64,000 nucleotides of DNA from Lingula anatina. Its lineage: Eukaryota; Brachiopoda; Lingulata; Lingulida; Lingulidae. Position numbers and translations under genes: made by a program. The notes beneath the pieces were generated by a model. The model saw nothing but the letters and a program-made list of their open reading frames with translations. It was not told the origin of the DNA and searched no databases. Positions 26,101 to 39,600 of the stretch are shown here, one piece after another (position 1 is the first letter of the stretch; every line of letters begins with the position of its first letter). The stretch covers positions 41,779-105,778 of the forward strand of contig NW_019775070.1 of NCBI RefSeq assembly GCF_001039355.2, read 5' to 3'.

Positions 26101-29100
26101 ACAGAATACACTGTATTTCCTTACATGAAATACATCATTTTCTGCACCATTAATGGACTGCTTTATGAAAGAAGTATATCAGCATTTGTCTCCAATATCT
26201 TAATCAGAAATCAGTATCTGAACATAATTCAATTTTGGTGTAATTTATCCACACCAAATGATGTTGGAAAATTTACCCTGTGTCTAACACATATTTTCCT
26301 TCAGTTTTGGCATGTCACAAGTTTGCTGATCACAAAGGTGAGTTCTAAACATATTATGAAACTCAGGGCGATTATACAATTCCTTCAAGATATATATAAT
26401 ATGTATATCTTCCATTTTCCAAAGTATAGATCCAAATCCACCTTTTCTCTATGCACCACAATAAAATTAGTGTACCTTATTATCAAATCATGTTGCCCAA
26501 TTACCTGTTCATGTTCCCATCTCCAAAACCACATCTTCAGGGCTATTATTATTATTTTGAAATCATAGTTTGCCCGCCAAACACCATCACCAATTTGAAC
26601 ATCTGTCCTTTGTACAGTCAAAAAACAATACACAAATCCTTTCAGAATAATTATACATCAAATTAAGATGTCCCTCCATATACCACCACCACTGGCAGTT
26701 TGACCATCTGTCCTTTTCAGGACCCCCTGATTAAGGTATTAACTGTCAACCTCAGAGAACCTGCCTTTCAATTGATCCCATTAAACACAGGCATGCTGCC
26801 GTGCACCATGTCAATTGTGCACCATGTCAATTGTGCTGCAAATAAAATGTTGACTCGTGGGATTAGCCTCCTTTCCACTGACTAGCAACCTGATTAAAAA
26901 TAGACCTCCCCTCATAAAACATGCATATTTCCCTACTTTTCCCTAGCTACCTGTGCATACTCCCTGAATGCGACGATAATGACTTACCAGGTGATGACGC
27001 CGTGAGCTGCCTCCAGATCTGTACTATGCTCTATGTGGTAACAACACAAAAGCAGAACTATTATAATTAGGTTGAAGTAGGCTAAGTAAGCACCGGTTCA
27101 GTTCAGTAATTCAGCAGACACACACAATACAGCTGTACAGTTTGTGGAGCAGCTTGCCTTTGTGCACAGCAGCGTTACCTTGTGTGTACGTCCACAGTCT
27201 ATGAATTAATGCACACAATACTCTCTATTGTCATTCACACCCGGCGGGTCAATACATCCACACCACGCTTACATACTCACAGAGCCAGGAATTTTCAATC
27301 GATAAAAACAAATGTAACTAAAATGACCTTATTCTTAACAATATAGCAAAAGAACACCGGTACGGTTTCCTGCAAAGCACAGCTCATACATGTCAGGGTA
27401 AATTTTCAGGAAATTTACTTAGCGTCATTGTAATTGATTTTTGCAAGTGTTACGTGCTATATGACTCAAAGCTAATGCTATAAATCTTTGAGTGTTTCAT
27501 AATGTAAACATCTGATAATCCTATTAATGCCATAATAAATCTCCCATTAGTTAAAAAAATATCACTGACTTCACAAGCAAAAAAGCTTGATTTGCAAGTG
27601 ACATATAAGCAATGAAAATATAAGTTTAATTAAAAATAATTTAAAAAAAAAACTTGATCCTAAAACCTTTTTACAAGGTGAAAAATTGCCTCAAAAGGAA
27701 CTTGACCTCAGACTGCATTCATGCAGATATACTGGAAGTCAAATACAGGTCTTTACAAATTCTTATAATCTCTCTCATGCTGTGTCACATATAAATTGAA
27801 ACAGTACATGTTGAAAAAATTTTACATGGTATTGTTATAATCCCTTTGCCAGGGAAGTTGTCATTATTTTTATTTTTTGTTATTATTTTAAAAAATTTTT
27901 GGAGGGGATGAGGCTAAAATTTCACCAAACACTGTAAATACAGTATAAATATGATAAGTGGGCAGTAAAAGAAGCTTAAAATTCACAGCAAATATCCCAC
28001 TGTTGTAAAATTAAAAAAAGAAAATGCAGTGATAACGGAGAACACCATAAACGCCAGCTATTACCAGCTATAATCTTAAAAATTCACGTAAAACTGTTCT
28101 AAAATTTTTTAAAAATGCAGTGATAAAAGAGAACACCATAAATGTCAGCCATATCCAGACACTTTCCTATATCACAATCTGGACTTAATATCCTTCCATG
28201 GATGGAACAAAACAACTCATAAAAAATGTAAAGAAAGTGCAGTGCATTTGTAAAGGATTTCATCAGCCATATTCTGCACTCGGTCACTAACTACAGTAGT
28301 TTTTTTTTTTTCAATACACAAGCTAAAATCAGTTTAACTTTCACTTTATTATTTTGGTGTCTACCTGGTCAACTTCTTCAGAGAATGGTACTACATGTGT
28401 GGCCTCATTCCCTGAAGAAGGTGAATATAAGGTGAATATCAAGAGGCCAAAATAATTCAGAAATTAGTCCTGCTGCTGTGAAGATACTACCTTAGTGACT
28501 GACTGCAAACCACATTCAAACATGGCTTATTCTAAGACTTTGACTGACCTGAGCTGTTGTTCTCTCTCAAGTCTCTCCTGCTCTTCCCTGTCCTCCAGCT
28601 CTCTGCGGACCCTCTCCAGTAGCTCCTGCTGTTCCCGCTCCTGTCGCTCTTCCTCCAGCCGCTCTTCCTCCTCCCTCTGCAGGCGTTCAGCTTCAAGTCT
28701 TTCCTGTTCTTTTTTCAATCTTTCCGCTCTTTCTCTCTCCTGCTTTTCCCACTGCTTTCGCTCTTCCTCCTTGCGTCTTGATAGTTCTGCTTCCATTCTT
28801 TCCTGCTCTCTCTTCACTCTTTCTGCTCTCTCTTTCTCTTGGCGCTCTCTCTCCTGTCTTTCCTGTTCCTCTCTCTGTTGGCGTTCCTTTTGTATCTTTT
28901 CTCTCAAGTTATCCTCTCGTTCTTTTCGCTCCCTCTCCAATCTCTCCTTTAGCTCTCTTGCTTTCTTTTCACGTTCAAGTTTTTCATTTTCTTGTCTTAT
29001 CTTTTCTTGTTGTTCTCTTTCCTCTTTTTCTTTTCTAAGTCTGGTCTCTTCTTCTTTCCTTTTTCTTTCTTCTTCCTCACGCTTCTCTTTTTCCAATCTT

Positions 29101-29727
29101 GCTTTCTCCTGTTTTTCCTTTAAGATGAAAATTAAAGATTCTAAATCTTTGATTGTATTAACATTTAAATTGAAATTTCATTATTCTAAGAGTTGTACAA
29201 AGAACTGACCAGAAATATCTTGAAAAAAACTTGAATCAAAATTTTATAGTTGTACTATGAAAAATTACAAACAACACCCACCAATTCTTCCTTCTTTCTC
29301 CTTTCTTCCTCTTCTCTCTTCCTTTGTTCCTGCTGCTCCTTCTCTTTCTAGAATTGAAAAAAAGGTTTGTGTTTCAAATGCCAAATATGCATCACGGTAA
29401 TCTGTTCTCTTGAAGCACCCATGTTTGACTGAAAATCGTTTTACCATTGTGATTACATAACATCTATGGCATTAACAGTAACCTTGATATGCTGAAGTTA
29501 AAACAAATAATAATGAAGGGGGACAAAGGACAACTTTTATTTCAATTAGCACACTCCTGAAATTTACAAAATTGAGTGCTTACCCTAAGTTCTTCCTCTG
29601 CTAGTCTCCTCTGCTTCTCTTCTCTTTCCCTTTCTTCTTGTTCCCATTTCAGCACCCGGTCAGCCTCTGCCTTCTGTCTCTGTGGCAGAAAAAAAAAAAT
29701 TGAAATGTTATAAAGGCACTCTCCATG

Positions 29728-29763
<36 letters not shown>

Positions 29764-32700
29764 ACCATACTCTCCCCTTCTCTCTCTCTTTTTCTTGAAT
29801 TATTGCTTGATTACTCAACTTACTAAGACTAGGGGTGAAAAAAAAAGGGATGCAATTATAAATGCAAATTCTCAGAACAATAATCCCAGTTCAATTTCAC
29901 AATAATTACTAAACAATATTACCTTCTCCTCCTCATCATCTGGCTGCATTAAAAGTAAAAATACAACACACAAATGAACAGAAATCCAATTAAATTGCAA
30001 AATGTAGGGATATAGACCAAAACAGTGTGTATGTTAATTATATCCCCAACTAATGAATGCAGGGACGGATTGAAGCTGTCTTCCAGAAGACAGTCAGATT
30101 TGTCAGGTTACATTGATGGGTATCTAATTTTTAACATTTTTTTTTTCTGTTGGAAGATAGTCAAAAATGGAAGATGGATCAACAAAGTTAATTTGGAAGA
30201 ATGTCAGAAAATATCTCTGGATCTGCCCCTGAAATGGGCAATTTCTTGCAAGTCAAATCTAACTTGGGACAGCAAACCACAACATTGCACCTCAGATTTT
30301 AAAATATAACCTTCTTATGGATCAAGTTAAAACCCTGTCTGAACATGACTTTGTAAACTTTCCACCAACCTGTCGGTCTCTCTCCCACTCACTCTCTTCT
30401 TCTTCCTCCTCCTCTTCTTCCTCCTCCTCCTCTGTACCATACATGCCAGTAGGGGAGGAGACAGGGGGCTGCTGTTTCTGGGGCCTTGAATCAGGTTTGG
30501 CATCTCTGTCTGATGGGAGAGCATTCTCCTTTGGGAAAATTAGTCAATGATGAATTAAAACTATACAAATATAGAAAAATTGACAATAATAAAGATATGG
30601 ATATGGGAACTAAAAAAAATTGCCACTGTGGCAATTCTTTGACTGAAACATTGCTTTAAATCTAGTCTAAGAGAATAATCTTTATTTCATTCTTTCTTTA
30701 TCAGTGTGATTCTTCATTTAGTGTTTTTTTAATATAGATCTTTCACTTACATCTGAGTCCCATCCAGATTCTTCAGACTCTTCCTGTTGCTGTTGTGACT
30801 TGGTCTGAAAGAATATTAAGTACCTCTAAAACGGATGAAAAAACACCTACATTTCTTTACCTATGCTCTGTATGTGCAGATGTAATGGCAATTCTTCAAA
30901 CCTTAAAGAAACTTTGCACTTCGGGATGGAATCCCTGAGACATACCTGCATAATGCTTTCAAACAAAAGTTTCTACTCAAGCATGCACTACTTTAAATGT
31001 TGTAAACCATAAACAAAAACATTAATTAAATTAACATTTAAATAAGGATAAATGAAAGACTGCTAACAGTCCCTTGTGCTATAAATTCATTTTAGTGACT
31101 ATTTTCTAATTGAATAACCAATCAAAAAACATTATAATAGTTAATAAAACTTCTAAAAATTTAGCAAAGTTAGTTAAAAAAACAATAACTTGAAATATCA
31201 CAGAAAACTAAGTCAGTGACTACTGACAAATAAATCAGAAGTGCAAAATCACAATGACTACTTTGAGACATCATTTCATCTCAACACTAAAACTGAACTT
31301 TGGCAATACAATAAATGCACATGCAAATTTAATACCAGGATTACGCAGTTCTGATAACTTCTACTGAAAGACTTAACAAGAAAAGCTGTATTTGCTGCTT
31401 ATTTTGTGATGGCAGGAAAAAGTTACCCTCTGATTTCAGGGCCCGACTAAAACAATATACAAAATCACACTGTGTTTTTCCAACATTTTTATATCATACT
31501 ACTAGTGCACCCTGTGGTCAGAGAATAGGAAGAAGCCATGTGTCTGTTTGTTTCGGAAACTGCAAGGCCCTGATCGAAGAGTGACTGAATTTGGATGCCA
31601 ACTTGATTTCTAAGGTAAGTGGCAGTTTGTTAGGAATGTTTCTATATTATCTTGTTGCAGCTGAATGCATCTAATTATGCCAAAGCTCAGAAATGATACT
31701 TGATAAGTAAAACATATTTTGGCACACACAAATTGTGAAGGCAAAGGTCAAGTTCATCAAGACTAATAACTATCAAGTATTATCTAGTATAAAATCTAAA
31801 TATTGACATAATACTATAAATATAATAGTTGAACTAGCACACGCTGCTACTGCGATCAATGACATCTAGCACATGTAGGACCTACAGAGAAAGTGAATTT
31901 AATAGGAGAGAATTCACAGCAAGTCATGGTGAGAAGCATTTGGCAAACAGAACACTATTATTATATTAATGATGTCACTGGATTAGCTGCTCAATCTCAT
32001 TTATGTGATGCTGTGGTATATGAGATGAAAGATTATACTAAAAAACATGGCAATACACATTTTTATCATCTGAAAAGGAGAAATCTTTAAGTAGATTATG
32101 AAATAATCTAGCAGGTCTAGATCCACATTCTGTACAAAGCAGACCTTAAAGGTCAGTTTTATAGCACTAATCGACTGCAAATTAGCAGCATTTTTTCATA
32201 TGCTAGGTAAGAGGTGTGTGAGCAGGTGGGGGGAGGGAGAACTTTTAGTGGTATCAACATATACTGCAATCTATTGCAATTATATTAACAATTGAAAAAG
32301 GTGCCCTATTAGCCAGAAAACAACTCTGTTGTACTAGCAGCCACACATTATGGTGATCACACACAATACACTGTAGGCTACGACTGGCAATCAACAGAAA
32401 GCAATCTGGGGTATGAGGTTAATGTTACACATCAGCCCTGTCCTAATACACCCTGAGTTTCACAGATCTACCATCTACTCCCCTTTAACCCAGCATACTT
32501 AACCATATACAGAGTACAGGAGATTTATTGGTTGGGATTATGAAACTCAGGGTGTTTTCAAAACCAGGACTGTTTGTGATGGGTGATGAGGGCATGAACC
32601 TGTGGCGAGGATCTCTCTGCCTCTAACATTTCTGCCTGTAGAGGGGTGACATTGCGCCTCTCCATGCTGCTGGCTTCACTATCCCACTCACTGTTCTCTT

Positions 32701-33558
32701 CCTGATGAAAGTGCTCAACATTCAATATGTGGAGAAAATATAATGCACACGGGGACACAGCCATATTAAATAATAAGCTACCAAACAGACAGTGAGTATA
32801 TACATTTTGGCAACTGTAACAGTCCTTTTTTTAAAAATCTATTTGCCAAATAAAACATAAAACATTTAAGATTTGTCAAATATTCTGTAATTGTCCAAAA
32901 CAAACAAAATCTTATTAAAACTCCTTAAACTCATTTGCAATTTCCTCACGAGTCTAATAAAGAGTGTTTTGAAATATAAAAACATTGTAGTCACACAAAT
33001 TGTTAGTAGCTGAAGCTGACTCACCTGTTGTGATGGCGACCGTTGTGATGGTGACTGTTGTGATGGTGACTGAGGTGAGTTACTTATGGCAGGTGTACCC
33101 TGTGATGACCTTTGACCCGGATCTTTTGGCAAAACTGCATCCTCCACATCACTGTCCCACTCACTTGACTGAGTTAGTAAAAATTGCAAGAAAAGCTTAA
33201 ATTTTAAGCAGAAAATTCTAAACAAGATAGCAAAAAAAAAAAAAAAAAAAAAACCTTCATGCTTAACTTAAAAGCTGAAGAGATCAAAATACAGCAAATA
33301 TTGACAAATAATAGATAATTCAAAATAAAGAGACAAGTCATTGAAAGAAAAATAACTTAGTCTGAAAAATGCATAATCAGATGATTAGTTCAGCTGTAAA
33401 AAATATCAAAGCATTTCAAGTACCTGTAATGAGGTCTTATTAGACTTAAACCAGAACTGGCTTAGGTAAGTGACATCACCAAACAAGCAACCAACCAGTT
33501 AGGGCTCAGTGGGAACTCACTGTAGACCCTCTGTGGTTAAACATTTTGTCTGAAGAGC

Positions 33559-33606
<48 letters not shown>

Positions 33607-36600
33607 ATTTAGCTATTACTGTATGTGTTTGTTGTTCTACCTTGCTTTCCTCCTCATCACCATTGCTATCCTCCTCCTTCATTTGATGCAGCAAGGGTTA
33701 TAAACAACAGTGCACTATTAGGTATATACTTCAAGCAACTGACATGCTCTTAGCAATCACTACACTGTGATAAACAGTGTATACAAACAGATATGAGAGG
33801 AAAACCCTACGCACCTCAGTTGATACTGTTGTTGCTTTGTCAATGTGCCCCAGAAAAAGCTTTTTTTAATTTTATAAAGAACAAAGACAAACTAATAGTA
33901 TTAAGTTGTAGGGATCATAGGAAAAAGGCACACAAATATCTACATAATTATACATCTGTTTGGAGAGCTCTGTGTTCACACAAAGCCTTAAACTAGCTTC
34001 ACAGTATGCATATCACTTTCCACAAGTGACTTCACACTAGCTCATTGATAAATATGATTACTAAATAGAACACAGTATCACTATAAAGATAAGAAGTGCC
34101 ACACTTGTTATTGACTGAAATAACAAAAAGTTAGCTTGGTGTCATGTAAAAAAAACTTGTGGAAGGAAAAATAGATAACTGAAAGAAAACAAAGTTTTTA
34201 TGCCACTCCAACAAATAAATCTGAAAAAAAAAGACAGATCACCACATCCAAGGGTTGTTACAAAAGTGAAAATTTATTTTTAAAGAGATCAGACAAAGAC
34301 AACCAAACTGAGACAAGCCGAGAGCACTCATTGAATTCCTAACCTGCTCCGATGGGTCCTGTGTATCCTGAGTGGCTTGGTCCCCCCCTGGGACATTGCT
34401 GGCCTCTGCCTCTGCTGAACCTGTGGTGCTCTTAAAACACAAGGATGTTAATGCAGAGATATCATTCTATGCCAATATACGGTGTCAATATTGTTTTGAC
34501 AAGCTGACAGTGGACTACGCTAACTCTGGTCATAAATCCAGTACTTACCACATATTACATTAACCAGTGAGACAAAGGCTTACTTAAACAACGAAACCAT
34601 AGATTGAAAGGAGACCTCATTCTTTTATTCTGCCAATTATTGAAAATAATAAACCACACTCATGACATTTATGTTAAATCGATACAATTCTTTAAGGAAC
34701 TAAACATAAACCTTGATATAATGGTCAACATTATCATCAATTGCTATCCCTACCAGGAACTCAGCTGAATCATCAACAAATTACATAGTCTGGATTAAAA
34801 GAGCACATGTGGTAAGAAACACCATTCTACTGTGTTTAATTAGACACATTCCCACTTAAACTATCGATCTACACATATTGACCCAACTCTGCAGGGACTC
34901 TCACTGAATGCAATCAGTATAACAGTATAACAGACTAACACACCTCCTCTTTGGATCAATCTATGTAGAACAATAGTCTCATTGGGAAGTAAGTGGTAAG
35001 GAAGGTCAAGAGTGGACAAAAGGCTTCAAGATAATCCAGATAAAAGCAATAGAGATGTAATGCTTGTGATACGGAAACTACACCAAATCGTGTGTCAGAA
35101 TATCACCGATTAAGAGAAATACAAAAGAATAGCTATTTTAGAAGATTAGAAAACAATATCCTAAGTCTAACACCACATCAACTAGGACTGACCTATATCA
35201 CATTTTCACAACACTTTATGTTATCATATAGGAAAGAAAAAAGTCACAAACTGAGACCCACAGCAGCATTTTTAGAAATCCAGTTCTGCCCTAAATTGGG
35301 CAAGGGTGGAAACAAACTTATATCTTACATGATATCCTGGATCTATTAGTACTGAACACAATGAAAAATTTAGAGCCCACGAGCTGGACATCAATCGAAG
35401 TCTTCCCTTCTACCTACCACAACTAGAGATACAATTAGGTGAAAGCTCCAGACAACAAAACAGAAAGACCACACAGCTCTCTACAGGTCTGCTGAGGCAT
35501 GGACTTAAACCTGTGCAGGTATATGTTTAGATGACATCACTAGATGATCTACTTAACTAGCTGGATATATAGCAGAGTCCACTGGGAGCTTATAGTGGAC
35601 CAACCTATACACAGGGATCTGTTGAATTTAGTTTTAATTTTATTATTTCCTTTTGCTGGGATGAATCATTGAAATTACTGTAAAATCATTTTGGTCTGCT
35701 GGTGATGTCATCTGAACATGAACCAGAACAGATTTTAGTATGAGTGTGAACAGACTAAGTTTATAGCACATATTCTTACAGGTGGTGGTCCAGTGAAACT
35801 GGCAGTTATGGACCTCGAATCTTTACTTTTTGGAGACTCGGACCCTTTCTGTTGCAAATCCGCTTCACTTTGTTCCTCGTCTTCATCAGTCTACAACATA
35901 CAGGACACCATTGTTGGTGATAAATACTTTTGTTTTTATGCTATTTATCTGACTATTTAATAAGTGCTTAATCTGCAATAGTGGACAACACACTTGTTTA
36001 AGAATGAAGTATTGATTTCATTCAGATATAAACACTGTGGCATGCCTTATCTCTATCAAACTATAAGTATAATTATAAAATATTATAATGCTGAAAGCAA
36101 AAGACAGGGAAAAAAACATTAGACAGAAGCAATTTTCCTTACTGCTGAACCTGCATAAAAAAGAGTTTAAAAGATGCACACATTGCATGTAAGAAAGCTT
36201 GTAAATACACTGTACTAAACAATGAATGGAAAATATAATAGCATGGTGTCGATGCAAGCCAAATCTATAAATTGGAAAACATCTATCTAGAACTGAAAAT
36301 CTGTATAATAAATTCTTATAAAAGGACAGACTATGTATAGCCTAGTATGTAAGCAACATAAATTGTTTTCATCCACCAGACAGAGAGAGAAATGACCAAT
36401 ATCCCACAGCTTTTGTATACTGTAACCATATCATTCCTAACATTCCCTTCAGAGAATCAAATACAGCAAACAATACACAAATGACAGCTATTTCATTCTG
36501 TTAAAGCTGTAATGGTTAACTTATTTTCTAAAAAATACCACCAGAAAAACATCTTAAATGCAATGTATCTCCATGAATGTGCTGATACTCCATTAAAGCA

Positions 36601-39600
36601 CAAAAATATTGGTCCAGTAAAACACAACAGACTAAGCAGGCCACACCAAGATTAATATGGAAGTTACCCCTATTAGGAAAGTAGCGTGATGGGGGGAGCT
36701 AGGACTATTCTCCTGTTTTAACTCCCCCATTTCTTCTTCTTCTTCCTCATCTTCACCCTCGGATTCTTGGATTGATTTCTAATGAGAAAAGCATGAAGTG
36801 TGATTTTTTAACGCAAGATCATTACAGGTATATATGGTACACCAACAATACTTTGTGAAAGTTCCAACCAACCAACCAACCAACCAAAATTTTAAGCAAT
36901 TTTAAGCTTGCCTATGATGAAAAATTAAATGTAAAATCATTTGGTTCATTTCAAAAGAATACAGAATGAAACACATACACACACACATGCACACACATGT
37001 ACACGCACACACACACACCTTGTAGTCTAACAGAAAGAAAATGAATGAAACAAAATAAAAATAAGTGTCAAAACTGTATTCCAAGACAGTTACAAGGAAA
37101 AAAAGCATTCTTATCAGTCTTATGCCCCACTGTAGACACTAAGTCAAAAATAGTCTGAAAATGCAAAAGCCACAAGACAAAAAGTACTCTACACTTCACT
37201 AGAGATGACACACAACAGCCCCACTGCACTGTATGTATCACCTGCTGGATAAGATGTTCATATTTTAACAGTGTGGAGTCTCCCAGTGCACCACCCTCTG
37301 TATCATTATCACCATCATCTGAAGACTCACTGTCATCCCTGGTGGCTGGCTACACATACAATACCACATAATAAAGGTTACAAAGGCCAAGGATGCATGC
37401 AGGCCTATGCCCTGTGTACACATTGCAGATACAACTTTTTCACACACACACACACACGCACATGCATACACACTTACTAATAGACTGTAATCTTAAAATT
37501 TCAAAAATAATTATGAGTTAAATACACAGACATTGATACAAATGTATCTTCATGAAAAAAAGGATCACAAACCCTTGAGAAAAAACCAATACTGTAGTTC
37601 ACACTACCTTCTGAGGACAGAGAGAAGAAAAGGAGATATGGCACACTATCTTTTGTGGATATGGAAATATCCAAAAACACAAGTCAGACAGAGAAACTAA
37701 GTTGTGGACACAGAAAATATCCATAGCAAAAGTCAGTCAGAAATACCATGTTGCTGACACACAAAATAACCAAAAACACACAACAGAGAGATAGACATAT
37801 TTCCACATGTAAAGACAAAGAGAATTCAAGCATTTTCTTTGAAAATTTGCAAAAAAATCAATTCAAGAACAGGAGAGACAACTGCACCTGATCTAATTCC
37901 TCCATCTTATTGTCCTCAGACTCACTGAGATAGAATTCCACTGACTGAAATACAGACCATCTCTTTAACAACTCAACTTTTTTTTTAAATTTATTAACCT
38001 TTTTCTTCTTTTTGATATCAAAATCACAGCCAAGCCAAATTTTAATCCAAGAAATCTGTAATAATTCCCAACAAGCTTTGTTTGGATTTCAAACATACAA
38101 AACTTGATTTTCAACTCATCATATATCTTTAAGATTTGTTTGTTAGGTGAGCCTTAATAATGAGGATTACATTCATGAAATCATATAAAATATGTGGACC
38201 TTTTGAATGGTTTTCTCAGTTAGGGATGCTCTTGAAGCCTTCCTCGATGGTTCTCTTGAATCCTCAGAATCTACATAAAATGATGCTCTCTGAAAAAACA
38301 ACTTTACTTTGTTAAATAGTGACATTCCTAGGACAAGCCATACCAGTTATTTAACCTCATTTTATCTTGAAAATATTGGTGGACCTAGTTCTAGAACAGT
38401 ATCACTTAAGATTGCTAAGAAAATAGAAAGATACAGGTATAAACTTGACCAAAGTCTAGACTTGACCACAAGCTTGGCAGCAGCAGACAAATGGCAATTA
38501 AGAATATGGCACTTATTGAAAATTGGAATTTGCACTATATTTACCATCAAAGTTTCAAATTGATAATCAGCAAAACTATCACTACACAACTGCCAGAAGA
38601 TCAATGGTTATACAGATACATCATTGCACATATCTCAGATTGAATACTGTCTTCCTTTGACTTTTCAAAATAAACCATTTATAGCCACACAAAAAGGTTT
38701 TATCTTGTATAATGATTAAAGATCAAAAGAATGGGCAGCATTTGAATCTAAAGACAGTGTTATAGTAACAGTCACACACTCACGCCAGTCCAACAACTAC
38801 ACTAAAATCACACATAATGCACACTACCATAACTTCACAAAATGAGACAAAAAGACTTTGCTCTGGTTCTCCAACTTATTTGTCATTATAGAAATGTTAC
38901 TTTGTGTGTCTGATGCTGATAGAAGCAAATGAATCTCAAATGTACAGAATAAGGTGAAAATACTAAAAGTGCACTGGACATAGAATTATACATATTTTTA
39001 ATCAAGAATTGGCCGACTAATTTTGTTAAATAACATAAAACTGCAATGAAACAAGGCCAGACAAAATGTACTTCAGACACATCAAAATAATAAACAAACA
39101 AAAAAGCTGGAAGAGATCTGCTTCATGCCATTTTGGAAGTGAAAAAGAAATCTCAACATTATGTTCCAACACCTGTTTCATTTCATCCATCTGAGTTCGT
39201 TCTTCCCCTGCATCAGCAGCTTCCGAGTCCCACTCACTCCCTTCCTCTTCTTCCTCAGTATACTACACATAATGTGACAAATATCATTTATCATCATTGT
39301 AAGTTATTATTAGTCTGAGAGAAATTCCAGAAATGGCCTCAGTTTGCAAAAGATTGAGTAGAAAAAAATTTAATCTACAACCTGTAGATGCAGGCTGTGC
39401 CATTGCTTATTATTTCAGGTAAACCATCAGCCACCAGCCAATGTCCTCACAAGGTTACAAAGTTGTCATTATGATCATAATGTTATCATCTATTGACAGA
39501 CACTGTAAGTGTGGGGACACATTTTTTACTCTATATGTATATAAACAGCCTACAGTGAAAGAGATAAATTACATACACTGAAAATAATGAAAAATAATGA

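Noticed and set aside
26029-26568. Plus-strand 179-residue open frame in the large intron
   Set aside because: AT-rich, no recognisable domain, hydrophobic codon bias typical of random AT-rich sequence, and no splice or promoter signals in support.
28495-29208. Plus-strand 237-residue Ser-rich open frame
   Set aside because: It is the complement of the Glu/Arg/Lys-rich exon on the minus strand, which has proper splice borders and fits the gene frame.
32569-32599. Extending the exon at 32600 to the next GT (TCCTG|GTTTTG)
   Set aside because: It would end in phase 2, whereas the next exon needs phase 0; the weaker CAG|GTTCAT donor keeps the frame.
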